This document shows, one piece after another, positions 25,600-34,504 of a DNA stretch of 38,153 nt. A program made the position numbers and the translations under genes. Each line of letters opens with the position of its first letter. Within the stretch, counting starts at the first letter, position 1. The stretch covers positions 1-38,153 of the IMG/VR virus record IMGVR_UViG_3300025012_000193; one strand, written 5' to 3'. A model generated the notes under the pieces. It saw only the letters and a program-made list of their open reading frames with translations. It was not told the origin of the DNA and ran no database searches. This stretch comes from a virus.

Positions 25600-27660
25600 A
25601 TGAGCCGAAAGCATCGGCGGCAACCACAGCGAATTGCGGAAGGCAACGGGCATGCGGTCAGTACCGCAGCCGTCGTTTCGCCGTCGAGCCAACCTTCTGA
25701 ATTCGATCCCGCCCGCATCGTATGGGACGCCTTCCGCGTCCATGAACTCCGCGAGGCGTTTGGCGATTACGTCGACCCGCTAGAGTACCTGCGGGACACG
25801 CCCGGATTCTACGGCGGATCGGCTTACGGCGGGTATGGTAGTGCAGGCGGTGGGAACCTGAACGACCGCAATCGGGGCCAGCTCGGGCCGATCTTCACCA
25901 CGGAGCAGGATCTCGCGGTGATCCGTGGCAATGCCCGGTTGCTCTGTGACGTGTCGGTCCATGCCAAGGGGGCTCTACGAACACTCGGCAGCTACGTGCT
26001 CGGCAAGGGGCTCCGGGTGGCAGTGAAGGACCGGCAGAAGATTCGCAAGCCGGAAGATGCCGGCAGCGATCTAGCACGGGCGGCCGACGCGATTGTGACG
26101 GAGTTCATGGCCCGCGATAAGTGGGAGCAGAAGAATCGGGAGGAGGAGCTATTCACGCGGCTTCATCGGGATGGTGAGATCGTGCCAACCCTCTGGCCGG
26201 CGGGCGGCGGGAGGGCCGACTTGCGGTTCCAGGAGCCGGCTGCGCTTCGGGCCCCGACCAACGCGCGTGAGCTTGAGGAAGGGCTCGGCCTGGAGGTCCC
26301 GGTCGATTGGTCTTTCGGTATTTGCACCGAGGCCGGCGACACGGAAACGGTTCTCGGCTATCACTTTCAATGGTCTGAAAACGCAGCCGACTTTTCGGTT
26401 CTGAAGCCGGAGCGGGTGCCCTACGCGAAGCTGAATGTAGACTCATGCGTCAAGCGTGGGCTGTCTGATTTCTATCCGGTCCACCGCTACCTGGACCGAG
26501 TAAGCAAGTTGCTCGGCAACACGCTTGGTGGGGCGGCGGTACTGGCCGCGATCGCTGCGATTATCGAGCATCCGCCTGGAACGACTCAGAGCCAGGTCCA
26601 GAATTTGCAGGGCACCCAAGCCTACGATCAGTACAACAAGGCTACGCCGCTGGGCACGAAGTCACAGTACGTTCAGAAGTACGGTGAAGCGACGATGCTT
26701 CACGTCAAGAACGGCCAGAAGTACCAGTCGTCACCGTTGGCCAATGCGGGTGTCGCTGGGGCCGCTGTCCAGATTATCCAGGCCGGTCTTCGGGCGGTGG
26801 GGGCAAACTGGAACATGCCGGAATTTATGATTTCCGGCGATGCTAGCAATGCCAATTATGCGAGCACGATTGTGAGTCAGTCGCCGTTCGTGCTCTTCTG
26901 TTATCGGCGACGGCAGTTTGTCGCCTCGTGCCTCCGGTCGATCTTCTGGGCAGTAATCCGGATCGCATGGGAGGCGGGCCGGTTCAACGTCTACGGTTCG
27001 CCGGGGTGGGATGAACTGCAATCAATTCTGGAAATCCAGATCGAAGGCGATCGCATCGAGACGCAGAATACCACCGAGGAGACGGCCCGCGAGGAGTCGC
27101 TCCAGATTGCGGGGCTGTTGAGTGACCGCACCCGGGCGGCGCGGAACGGGTTGGATTATGAGCAAGAGCTGACCAACGGGGCGAAGGCGAAGGAAGTACA
27201 GCCGGCAGCCTATCTGCCGTTGCCGGGACCTGCTGTTGCTCCGGCAACCGATGCCACTGCCGTTCCTGCTGTTGTTCCTCCGGCTGCTGACGGGGCTGCC
27301 GTTGCTACGGCGTCCAGCGATCAGGAGGTGAAGGTGGCGGCTGATCTGGTCCTGAACGGTGCTCAGATAGCGTCGGCCTTGCAGATTGTCCTTGCCGTGG
27401 CCGGCGGTGAACTGCCGCGCGATACGGGTCTAGGGCAGCTTGAGGTACTGTTCAATCTGACGGCGGAACAAGCCCTCACGATCATGGGCTCGGCTGGCAC
27501 GGCAACGCCAACGACTCCGAACCCGAAGCCGCCGACTGCGGGGGACGTTGGTACAGCATTGCCAACCGCAGTTGCAACCGAGTCGCTGCGGGCCCGGATC
27601 GACAAGGCTGCTGCATTGCTCTGGGGTAAGGGCGAAGGAGGCGAACACGATCATGCCTGA
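25600..27660 (+). CDS. Portal protein
   Basis: ATG at 25600 (MSRKHRRQPQRIAEG). The 686-residue product has the phage portal layout: N-terminal arm, then CDVSVHAKGALRTLGSYVLG, ARDKWEQKNREEELFTRLH, VDSCVKRGLSDFYPVHRYL and NMPEFMISGDASNANYAST, ending in a Pro/Ala-rich tail (from about residue 535). It forms the dodecameric ring through which DNA enters and leaves the head. It follows the terminase genes as usual and overlaps the minor head gene by 8 bases. The long C-terminal tail may hold a barrel or linker extension. Confidence 0.85.
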   Translation: MSRKHRRQPQRIAEGNGHAVSTAAVVSPSSQPSEFDPARIVWDAFRVHELREAFGDYVDPLEYLRDTPGFYGGSAYGGYGSAGGGNLNDRNRGQLGPIFTTEQDLAVIRGNARLLCDVSVHAKGALRTLGSYVLGKGLRVAVKDRQKIRKPEDAGSDLARAADAIVTEFMARDKWEQKNREEELFTRLHRDGEIVPTLWPAGGGRADLRFQEPAALRAPTNARELEEGLGLEVPVDWSFGICTEAGDTETVLGYHFQWSENAADFSVLKPERVPYAKLNVDSCVKRGLSDFYPVHRYLDRVSKLLGNTLGGAAVLAAIAAIIEHPPGTTQSQVQNLQGTQAYDQYNKATPLGTKSQYVQKYGEATMLHVKNGQKYQSSPLANAGVAGAAVQIIQAGLRAVGANWNMPEFMISGDASNANYASTIVSQSPFVLFCYRRRQFVASCLRSIFWAVIRIAWEAGRFNVYGSPGWDELQSILEIQIEGDRIETQNTTEETAREESLQIAGLLSDRTRAARNGLDYEQELTNGAKAKEVQPAAYLPLPGPAVAPATDATAVPAVVPPAADGAAVATASSDQEVKVAADLVLNGAQIASALQIVLAVAGGELPRDTGLGQLEVLFNLTAEQALTIMGSAGTATPTTPNPKPPTAGDVGTALPTAVATESLRARIDKAAALLWGKGEGGEHDHA

Positions 27661-28372
27661 CCTTGCCAGTCGCCCCCAACGAGAAGCCGCATTGGCTACC
27701 ATGATCCTTGCCCTCTGGCGAGAGCAGGGTGGAGACCTTGCTGCGTTGGGCGACCGGGCGAACTGGCCGCGGATTGAGTTGGAGTTTCGCTCGCTGATCG
27801 TGCCCCAGTTGCGCGACGTGTTTATCGAGGCCGCCGAAGCGATGGCTGCTGTCTACGGTGTTCCGTACAACCCCGAGCACCTGGCCGCGGCCTCGGCTCA
27901 ATGGGCCATTGCCAACGCCCGGACTGTGGCAGAGCAGGTGACGGCCACGACCCGGCAGCACGTCGCCTATGCGATCCAGAAGGCCCGTAGTGAGCATGCC
28001 GGAGAAGAGGCGTTGATCCTCTTGCTGCTCTTGGGAATGTCGGACGTTCGGGCGGAGGGTATTGCGATTACGACTACCACGGGGACGGTGAGCGCCGGTG
28101 AGCGTTGGCTGGCTGCAGAGTTCAATCGGCAGGGCACGGGAAGTGGTGCGAGCAGGGACGGCGGCGGGCCGTTTGGCGGCGGGGGCACCGGGGAGCAGTT
28201 GGTGCCGTTTTGGCATACGGAACAAGATGGTTTGGTCTGTAACATTTGCCGTCCGCTACACGGGCAGCCGGAAGAGGTCTGGTCCATCGTGGCACCGGCA
28301 GGACCTGAGGCCCATCCGAGGTGCAGGTGCTGGTTGCGGTGGGAGAAGCGGACGACGGCCATGGCGGCGTGA
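27653..28372 (+). CDS. Minor head protein, Mu gpF-like
   Basis: ATG at 27653 behind GGAGG; the longer frame upstream is a shadow. The 239-residue product is helical at first (ATMILALWREQGGDLAALG, AASAQWAIANARTVAEQV) and ends with HTEQDGLVCNICRPLHGQ and EAHPRCRCWLRW, the C-x-x-C, H-x-R-C-x-C ending of Mu gpF/SPP1 gp7-like minor head proteins. It attaches near the portal and may help assembly or DNA injection. It shares a GTGA junction with the following frame. Confidence 0.8.
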   Translation: MPDLASRPQREAALATMILALWREQGGDLAALGDRANWPRIELEFRSLIVPQLRDVFIEAAEAMAAVYGVPYNPEHLAAASAQWAIANARTVAEQVTATTRQHVAYAIQKARSEHAGEEALILLLLLGMSDVRAEGIAITTTTGTVSAGERWLAAEFNRQGTGSGASRDGGGPFGGGGTGEQLVPFWHTEQDGLVCNICRPLHGQPEEVWSIVAPAGPEAHPRCRCWLRWEKRTTAMAA

Positions 28373-28401
28373 ATGAGAAGGAAAGGATCACGGGTATCAC
28401 A

Positions 28402-29439
28402 ATGAGCAAGCAGACGCCAAAAAGTGACGGCACGATTCGACTCCTGGAAATCGCCGTCGGTGGTGACTTCCGCATTGACGAGGAGCAAGCCGTGCTGCGC
28501 GACGTGCGAATCCTCGGGCCCGACTCACGCAACGGTCGCACGTATCTCCCCGCAGCGATGTCGAAAGGGCGGGGGCTGTACGAGAACATCCGCGTCAACG
28601 TGGATCATCCTGCCCCTGGGGACCAGGGTAAGGATCGCTCCGTAGCATCCCGCTTTGGGTGGCTTGCCAACGTGCGGGAAGCCGGCGGTGGCCTGATCGG
28701 CGACTTGCATTACCTGAAGTCGCATCCGAACGCTCCGCAGATTATCGAAGCTGCGCGGCGTCGACCCGACTTGTTCGGGCTGTCGCACAACGCAGACGGC
28801 AAGAGCCGGCGCGAAGGCGGCAAGCAGATCGTGGAAGAAATTACTCGGGTTCGGTCGGTCGACATTGTGTCCGACCCGGCGTCGACCCGTTCCCTCTTTG
28901 AGAGTTTGGAGAACGAAACTATGGACCCCGAAACGGCTCCCCCGACTGAAACGATTGCCGCTGGCGACCCGATCAAGGAAATGCTGCTGGCGAAGATCGC
29001 AGAAATCTACGACGGCGAAGGCGACCCGGCGACGAAGGCCAAGGCCATTGGTGCTGTGGCCAAGGAAGTGCTGAAGGTCCAGGACGCGATTGACGCGGCA
29101 ACTGAAGTCGCGCCGGCTGAAGGCGAAGCGGCGGCCGCAGCGGCAACCGAGTCCCTCCGCCGCGAAGTCGGCCAACTCAAGACCCGCCTGGCCGTCCGGG
29201 AACTCCTGGAGTCCGAAGGCGTTGCCGCGAACCCAGCCGTCATTAAGGCCCTGGAATCGCTCGGCAACGACACGGATCGCAAGGCCCTGTTGGCGGTGAT
29301 GCCGAAGGCTGCCGGCGAAACGACCAAGGCGCGAAGCACGGGACGACTTGCTGAAAGCGTCGGCGCGGGCGGCAACACGTTTGCCGAGCCGAAGAATACT
29401 AAGGACTTCGCCAAGCAATTGACCGGCGGACGGCGATAA
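28402..29439 (+). CDS. Prohead protease / scaffold-like protein
   Basis: ATG at 28402; a GTG at 28369 forming GTGA with the previous stop is an alternative. The first 190 residues hold RLLEIAVGGDFRIDEEQAVL, RILGPDSRNGRTYLPAAM, NVDHPAPGDQGKDRSVASRF, LFGLSHNADGKSRREGGKQ and RVRSVDIVSDPASTRSLF, a pattern of head maturation proteases. His in VNVDHP and LSHNA and the Ser/Asp in SVDIVSDP are candidate catalytic residues. The rest is an Ala/Glu-rich helical scaffold (ATESLRREVGQLKTRLA). It would cleave itself and head proteins during assembly. Confidence 0.8.
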   Translation: MSKQTPKSDGTIRLLEIAVGGDFRIDEEQAVLRDVRILGPDSRNGRTYLPAAMSKGRGLYENIRVNVDHPAPGDQGKDRSVASRFGWLANVREAGGGLIGDLHYLKSHPNAPQIIEAARRRPDLFGLSHNADGKSRREGGKQIVEEITRVRSVDIVSDPASTRSLFESLENETMDPETAPPTETIAAGDPIKEMLLAKIAEIYDGEGDPATKAKAIGAVAKEVLKVQDAIDAATEVAPAEGEAAAAAATESLRREVGQLKTRLAVRELLESEGVAANPAVIKALESLGNDTDRKALLAVMPKAAGETTKARSTGRLAESVGAGGNTFAEPKNTKDFAKQLTGGRR

Positions 29440-29456
29440 GCCTCTGCCGGAATCAT

Positions 29457-29473
29457 CCCGCGAAACCCGCGGG
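29457..29473 (+). terminator. Hairpin after the protease gene
   Basis: CCCGCG and CGCGGG pair around AAACC. No T tract follows. It lies in the 86-base gap before the glycosyltransferase gene, which also holds one AGGACGCAA motif (29500-29508). Confidence 0.35.
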
Positions 29474-29525
29474 CATACCGCTGATAGTGTGATTCAGACA
29501 GGACGCAAAACCAGAGGATAATTCG

Positions 29526-30491
29526 ATGAATGCTCCAAGCTTAGTTGCCGAGCCGGTTGCCGTTTCCGATTCCAACATGTACCCTCAGCAAAATCCGCCG
29601 TCTCAGTCGCAACGTGCCCACGTATTGGTTGCTATGCCGGTATCCGGCGGCGAGACCGAGATCTCGTCTGCGTTGTCCGCGGCGGTGCGCGCTGCCGAAC
29701 GTACCCTCGTGTCCATCAAGCCGGAGGGTGGATCATGTTTGCCTCACGTCTTCAATCGGCTGTGGGTTGAAGGGCTTGGGAGGGCCGGCAATCCGTACAC
29801 TCATTTTGCCATGCTTCACAACGACGTGGAAGCCGCGCCGAACTGGGTGGACACGCTGATCGACGAAATGGACGCGACCGGCGCGGTAGTCATGTCGGCT
29901 GTCGTTGGCATCAAAGACCCCAAGGGTGTGACGAGTACAGGAGTTGGATCGCCGGACGATGAGTATGACTACCGGCGAATCACCGCCACGGAACTCCACA
30001 AGCTGCCGGAGACATTTGGCTTGTCGCACATTGCCATGTCCGGCATCTGGCCAGCGGAATATACCGCTGGCAAGCGGCTGTTGGTGAATACCGGCTGTTG
30101 GATCACGCGCCTCGATTGGCCTGGCTGGCACGCGAAGGATGCGGATGGTTTTCTGAAGTTCTTCTTCGAACAGCGGTGCCGAATCCAGGTCTGGCCTGAC
30201 GGCCATTACTGCCCGGAGTTCTCGCCGGAAGATTGGCGGATGAGTCGCTACGTCGCCCGCGAGGGCGGTCTGGTTATGGCGACGCGCAAGATCAGGACCG
30301 TCCATTATGGCAAGTACGGCTTCGCGTCGAATAGCCGATGGGGTGCCCCGACCGACGTGGAGATTGACGGCTTCAATGCACAAAAGCGGTTGGCGTTTGC
30401 GGCGGCGATTCAGGACGAAGGCGGGGGCGAGATCGGGAGCAGCAAGACGCAGAAAGATCCCGTAGAGGAAGCATCATTGTGCTCAGTCTGA
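29526..30491 (+). CDS. Glycosyltransferase (GT-A fold, family 2-like)
   Basis: A 321-residue protein with HVLVAMPVSGGETEISSAL, THFAMLHNDVEAAPNWVDT, GAVVMSAVVGIKDPKGVT and a closing segment with NTGCWITRLDWPGWHAKDA. The HND acidic site replaces the D-x-D metal-binding motif of GT-A enzymes, and the WP-GWHAKD part is acceptor-side sequence. It should transfer a sugar from a nucleotide-sugar. It stands between the head protease and capsid genes, so a virion protein is a plausible acceptor. It overlaps the next gene by 13 bases. A related phage group of such enzymes decorates heads or tails. Confidence 0.75.
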   Translation: MNAPSLVAEPVAVSDSNMYPQQNPPSQSQRAHVLVAMPVSGGETEISSALSAAVRAAERTLVSIKPEGGSCLPHVFNRLWVEGLGRAGNPYTHFAMLHNDVEAAPNWVDTLIDEMDATGAVVMSAVVGIKDPKGVTSTGVGSPDDEYDYRRITATELHKLPETFGLSHIAMSGIWPAEYTAGKRLLVNTGCWITRLDWPGWHAKDADGFLKFFFEQRCRIQVWPDGHYCPEFSPEDWRMSRYVAREGGLVMATRKIRTVHYGKYGFASNSRWGAPTDVEIDGFNAQKRLAFAAAIQDEGGGEIGSSKTQKDPVEEASLCSV

Positions 30492-31270
30492 CGCAATTTC
30501 TGATTTTCGAGTTGGGTCACGAGTGCAACCTGAGGCACTCATGGTGCCCCAACGTGCGCCCGGATCGTTGGTACCGGCTCGATACGTCAATGCCGCTGGA
30601 TGACGTCGTGATTCTCGCGTCGGTCCGCAAGGCGTACCGGCGGTACGGGTTTGTAGGCATGGTGGGCTGGCACTTCCACAACGAGCCGCTAATGCAGGCG
30701 GATCGGATGTTCGGGCTCATGGAGCAAATCATCCGCGAGGTCCCCGAAGCACGGTTTGTGCTCTGGACGAACGGGCTACTGCTCCCCGACGATTGTTCGC
30801 GGTTCGCGGCGTTCGATCTGGTCCATTGCACCTGTTACGACGATGCGGATGAAGCCTCGCTCAAGGCGAAGCTTGATTCGATTCCTGGGTTTCAGACGGA
30901 GAAGGTGCTCCATGTTCACACGGTCCCGGATGGCAGGTTGACTCGCCAGTCAGGGAGCCGGCATGCCCCTTGCCGCAAGCCGTTTGTCGAGTTCATTCTG
31001 GACGCATACGGCAATCACCATGCCTGTTGTTACGACTGGCAAGGTCAGGCGAGTCTCGGCAACGTCTACGCCGATGGGTTCGACGTGCTCGTAAGCCAAT
31101 GGCACGATCTACAGGGGGCGTGCGTTGGGGGCTGGATGCACGAAACGGCTCCGCTGGCGTGTCTGGAATGCGGGCACAAGGAAGTAGAGTGGAGTTACTT
31201 TGTACCCGAGATCGCGGAACGCCAGAGCGCATTCATTGATGACGTGCAAGCTGCGGGGGTGCTGACATGA
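30479..31270 (+). CDS. Radical-SAM-like protein with atypical cluster motif and SPASM-like end
   Basis: A 263-residue protein. It starts with IFELGHECNLRHSWCPNV, where radical SAM enzymes have C-x3-C-x2-C; here C16 and C23 are spaced C-x6-C, so the normal cluster motif is missing. The next landmarks fit the family barrel: MVGWHFHNEPLMQ, ARFVLWTNGLLLP and VHCTCYDDADEASL. The C-terminal part has several Cys (SRHAPCRKPFVEF, HHACCYDWQGQ and LACLECGHK) as in SPASM auxiliary-cluster domains. It may still bind a cluster or have a non-radical role. It is in an operon with a glycosyltransferase and a methyltransferase. Confidence 0.65.
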   Translation: MLSLTQFLIFELGHECNLRHSWCPNVRPDRWYRLDTSMPLDDVVILASVRKAYRRYGFVGMVGWHFHNEPLMQADRMFGLMEQIIREVPEARFVLWTNGLLLPDDCSRFAAFDLVHCTCYDDADEASLKAKLDSIPGFQTEKVLHVHTVPDGRLTRQSGSRHAPCRKPFVEFILDAYGNHHACCYDWQGQASLGNVYADGFDVLVSQWHDLQGACVGGWMHETAPLACLECGHKEVEWSYFVPEIAERQSAFIDDVQAAGVLT

Positions 31271-31830
31271 GCGGCATCTTCGAGCATGGCTGTTGGACGG
31301 GGGTAGACGGTTTGCCGCATCGTCACGATCCCGCTTTGGCGGATGCTTTGGCGGCGTTGCTTCCAGAGGGTGAATCGGTAGCGGACCTCGGCTGCGGGGA
31401 TGGAGCCTACGTTCGTCGGCTACGGGAAACGAATCTCGACGTTGACGGATACGACGGCAATCCGCAAACGCCGCAATTGACCGGGGGAATGTGCTGCGTC
31501 TTCGACTTGGCGGGGGACTATGAATTAGGGGACGTGTGTGACACGGTGCTTTGCCTAGAGGTCTTGGAGCACATCCCGGTGGAATACGAGGGCCTCGCGG
31601 TCCTACGAGTGTGCCAAGCCGCGAGGAACCGGATCATTATTTCGTGGGCTCACCCCGGGCAAGGCGGGTTGGGGCACTACAACTGCCGTCCACTTGATTA
31701 CGTCCGTGCGGTCTTCGCGGCCCACGGCTTCATTGCAAACGAACCGGCCACGGCCGCCTTACGAGAACGGGCGACGCTTAGCTGGTTTCAGTCAAACTTA
31801 CTCGTTCTCGAAAAGGAGACTTCAGCATGA
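31267..31830 (+). CDS. SAM-dependent methyltransferase (class I)
   Basis: A 187-residue protein with motif I SVADLGCGDGAYVRRL, the acidic strand end VDGYDGNPQ and motif IV VLCLEVLEHIPVE, as in the Methyltransf_11/UbiE-type small-molecule or protein methyltransferases. It is ATGA-coupled on both sides. The C-terminal half has PGQGGLGHYNCRPLDYV, likely substrate-binding. The target is unknown; with the preceding two genes a sugar or virion-protein modification is plausible. Confidence 0.82.
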   Translation: MSGIFEHGCWTGVDGLPHRHDPALADALAALLPEGESVADLGCGDGAYVRRLRETNLDVDGYDGNPQTPQLTGGMCCVFDLAGDYELGDVCDTVLCLEVLEHIPVEYEGLAVLRVCQAARNRIIISWAHPGQGGLGHYNCRPLDYVRAVFAAHGFIANEPATAALRERATLSWFQSNLLVLEKETSA

Positions 31831-32912
31831 CTCGGGAAATCTCGACTCCCAAGGCCGCTCTGGACCGGGAGTACCAGTACGGGCAGCGGTGGGACTTCAC
31901 CAAGCTGCCGAAACGGCAATCGGCTACGGCGGTTGTGACTGCCGGAGCCAATGCTAACGATGATGTAACGGCGTTCCCGTTCTTTCTGACCGGGGCGCGT
32001 CCGATCCTCGTGGTAGACGCCTTCTGTGTCGCGAGCGCCAATAGCACCGCCCTCGCGGCCGGCGATCTGTCAACCTGGACCATTACCACGTTGGGTGGTA
32101 CCTCGGTCGCGGCATTGGCCCGGGCCTCGGATTTTGTTGCCGATACCGATGTGAACATGGGGGCGATCACGAGCGGTTACGTTGCCGCTAGTGACGGGCT
32201 CAAGCTCGGGATTGTCAACGGCACGAACGCCGATCTGAATTCCGCGGTCTGCGCCGTGACGGTTGGGTACTATGATGCCCTCGATATCATGGACGGGCTG
32301 GCCGTCGTCGCCACGAATGGCGGCGGTGTCACTGTTTCCGATGGCGTTCAAGGCGGACTGGCGATTACTGCCTCCGATGCCTCGGTTGCCGACAATGACG
32401 AGACCTACGTATTCGGTGCCGTTGAGCTGTACAAGTTCGCAGCGGGTAAGACGGTCGAAGCCGAATGTCGCTTGAAGTGGACCGAGGCAAACACCGATGA
32501 TGCCAACGTGTTCGTCGGCTTCATGAATGCGTGGGCTGCGGATGCCCTTGTAGACAACGGGGCCGGGCCGAAAGCGACTGGAGACTACATCGGCGTGTGG
32601 AAGGTCGACGGCGGTCTCCAATGGTACGCCGGTGCGCAGGCCAATGGGACAGCGGTTCCGACTGTCGACGCGGTGATTTCTCCCAATGCAAACGGCGGTG
32701 GTGGGACGTTCCAGACGATCCGGCTGAAGTGGGTAGGACTCACCAGCGCGATCGGGCAACTGACCGTGCAGATCGACGGCGTGAACGTCGCCGACATTCA
32801 GCATGCCTATGCCTCGGCAACCGAAATGGCGTTCGGCATCGGCCTGAAACTTGGCGGCGCTAATGCCGAGACCGTAACCGTTCAGAAAATGTGGGCAGAT
32901 CAGGTGATCTGA
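31827..32912 (+). CDS. Probable virion decoration/head-fibre protein
   Basis: A 361-residue Ala/Gly/Asp-rich protein with many strands. The front (LDREYQYGQRWDFTKLPKRQ) is followed by a two-domain beta fold (FFLTGARPILVVDAFCVAS and TVEAECRLKWTEANTDDANV) with a concanavalin-like end (TVQIDGVNVADIQHAYASA). It lies between modification genes and the major capsid gene, where decoration or head-fibre proteins are usual. It could be the acceptor of the glycosyltransferase. No catalytic motif is seen. Confidence 0.6.
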   Translation: MTREISTPKAALDREYQYGQRWDFTKLPKRQSATAVVTAGANANDDVTAFPFFLTGARPILVVDAFCVASANSTALAAGDLSTWTITTLGGTSVAALARASDFVADTDVNMGAITSGYVAASDGLKLGIVNGTNADLNSAVCAVTVGYYDALDIMDGLAVVATNGGGVTVSDGVQGGLAITASDASVADNDETYVFGAVELYKFAAGKTVEAECRLKWTEANTDDANVFVGFMNAWAADALVDNGAGPKATGDYIGVWKVDGGLQWYAGAQANGTAVPTVDAVISPNANGGGGTFQTIRLKWVGLTSAIGQLTVQIDGVNVADIQHAYASATEMAFGIGLKLGGANAETVTVQKMWADQVI

Positions 32913-32928
32913 CAGACACCAACCAACC

Positions 32929-32956
32929 GGGCGTCAGACGATCGGGTCTGACGCCC
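32929..32956 (+). terminator. Perfect 11-bp hairpin before the major capsid gene
   Basis: GGGCGTCAGAC and GTCTGACGCCC pair around a 6-base loop, followed by CCCTTTA. It is a terminator or mRNA processing element separating the modification/decoration genes from the capsid gene, and could raise capsid expression relative to neighbours. Confidence 0.55.
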
Positions 32957-32979
32957 CCCTTTACAGGAGAAAGATTACC

Positions 32980-34155
32980 ATGGCTTTTGTCAAACGCCGG
33001 GAGCTTACCCGGATGCTGGAAGGGATGGGGCCGCAGAAGTTTCGGTCCCACCTCGTCGACGCCCTTCGCGAGAAGGACTTGAAGCCGGCCGACTTTTCGT
33101 TCCGTGATCTATTCGAGACCACGGTTGAAGGCGGCCGGGAGTTGATCGAATCGTTCAACCCGGAAGAGTCCCGCTCGGGGCCGATCCTGGAAGCGGTCGA
33201 TAGTTCACTGTTCAAGTCGATTTCCGGGCAGGTGGTCTACACGGAAATCCTTGAGGCGTACAACGCCCCGATTTTCCTTGGGGCCCGCTTGGCTCGCACG
33301 GTGCCAACGCGGCTTGACGGCGAGAAGCTGCCGGGCGTCGGATCGATCGGCGATCAGGCTCAGTCGGTCAAGGAAGGCAAGGATTACCCGGAGGCCGGGA
33401 TCACTGCCGACTTTATCGAGACTCCGCAGACCACGAAACGGGGCATGATCGTTTCAGTGACCAAGGAAACGATCTTCTTTGACAAGACCGGGCTCGTGCT
33501 GGATCGGGCTGCCAAGGTGGGTGAAGCCCTCGGTATTCTGAAGGAGAAGAATATCATTGACGCGGTGATCGGCGTCACAAACACATGGAATCCGCAAGGC
33601 AAGGGTGCGCTGAGCAGCTACAGCAACTCAACCGGGCTTCACGGGTTCGACAACCTCTCCAACTCCAATGCGCTGGCAACGTGGGCGAATGTTGACACTG
33701 CGTTGCAACTCTTCGATGCGATCACTGACCCGTTTACGGGCGAGCCGATCGTGATCGACGCGCCGCTGCTCCTCTGCGGCCGGGCCTTGGTCCAGACAGC
33801 CAGGTACGTCGTCAACGCCACGGAGGTTCGGCAAGATCCGAACGCCAACGCCGGCACGGCGCAGACGTTGACGATCTACAACACCCCGCCGGAAGTCAAG
33901 CGGCTGGAGATTCTCACCAACGCCTACGTCGGCTCGCGGATGACGGCGGGTTCGGTCAATACGTCAAGCTGGATTCTCGGCGATTTTCAGCGGGCGTTTC
34001 GGTACATGGAGAACTGGCCGATCACGGTCACGCAATCCAACGAAGACTCCGACGCCGGGTTCGAGAAGGATATCGTTGTCCGGTTCAAGGCCAGCGAGCG
34101 GGGTGTCGCGGCGTGCGTCAATCCGCGGTATGTCGTGTTCAATAGCCCGGCCTGA
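32980..34155 (+). CDS. Major capsid protein (HK97-fold)
   Basis: A 391-residue protein preceded by ACAGGAGAAAG. The sequence has the head-protein layout of a helical N-terminal arm (MLEGMGPQKFRSHLVDAL), an E-loop and P-domain region (KLPGVGSIGDQAQSVKEGK), a long spine helix (GLVLDRAAKVGEALGILKEK) and an A-domain (FDAITDPFTGEPIVIDAPLL, ITVTQSNEDSDAGFEKDIV). Length and position after protease and decoration proteins are standard. The gene stands between strong hairpins at 32929 and 34191-34254. Confidence 0.88.
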   Translation: MAFVKRRELTRMLEGMGPQKFRSHLVDALREKDLKPADFSFRDLFETTVEGGRELIESFNPEESRSGPILEAVDSSLFKSISGQVVYTEILEAYNAPIFLGARLARTVPTRLDGEKLPGVGSIGDQAQSVKEGKDYPEAGITADFIETPQTTKRGMIVSVTKETIFFDKTGLVLDRAAKVGEALGILKEKNIIDAVIGVTNTWNPQGKGALSSYSNSTGLHGFDNLSNSNALATWANVDTALQLFDAITDPFTGEPIVIDAPLLLCGRALVQTARYVVNATEVRQDPNANAGTAQTLTIYNTPPEVKRLEILTNAYVGSRMTAGSVNTSSWILGDFQRAFRYMENWPITVTQSNEDSDAGFEKDIVVRFKASERGVAACVNPRYVVFNSPA

Positions 34156-34190
34156 TAGCTGGGGAATAGTGCTTTGCGTCCTGTGGGCGT

Positions 34191-34254
34191 GCCCGCGGCT
34201 GGTGCCATCCTCGAACCAGCTTGCGGGCCGCCCCGGTCGCTTTGCTCGGGGCGG
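34191..34254 (+). terminator. Two hairpins behind the major capsid gene
   Basis: First, GCCCGC with GCGGGC and inner GCTGGT with ACCAGC (34191-34228) make a strong bulged stem. Second, CCGCCCCG with CGGGGCGG (34228-34254, sharing its first C). No T run follows, so they more likely stabilise the capsid mRNA or attenuate. Confidence 0.5.
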
Positions 34255-34270
34255 ACACGGAGGCAGGATC

Positions 34271-34504
34271 ATGGCGAAAACTGATGAACAGGTCCGCACG
34301 GCTCTGTTGGCGCGGCGCGATGCCGTTCTCGATGCGCTGGCGGGGTTGACGGCGACCACTGCCGGAGGTGGGATCAACTCGCAACTCGGGGGTGTGGATC
34401 ATCACGCCAAGCTGAAGCTGTACTACGAAGAGCTGGCCTTGTTGAATCAGCAGCTAGCGACCTACGAAGACCCGTTTGAGATTGCTGTCGAGGGGGTCAC
34501 GTGA
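34271..34504 (+). CDS. Small head-tail joining-type protein (77 aa)
   Basis: ATG at 34271 behind GGAGG. The 77-residue product is helical (DEQVRTALLARRDAVLDAL, KLKLYYEELALLNQQLATY). The size and position after the capsid gene fit lambda gpW/FII-like joining proteins, but no family signature is clear. It is coupled by GTGA to the next gene. Confidence 0.55.
   Translation: MAKTDEQVRTALLARRDAVLDALAGLTATTAGGGINSQLGGVDHHAKLKLYYEELALLNQQLATYEDPFEIAVEGVT

Noticed and set aside
28525-29418. 297-codon minus-strand ORF opposite the prohead protease gene
   Set aside because: GC-rich genes often leave long antisense frames; the + strand protein has clear family landmarks and the minus product is Arg/Phe/His-rich without motifs.
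32070-32804. 244-codon minus-strand ORF opposite the decoration gene
   Set aside because: It has shadow composition and no start signal, and the + strand frame is bounded by ATGA coupling and a terminator.
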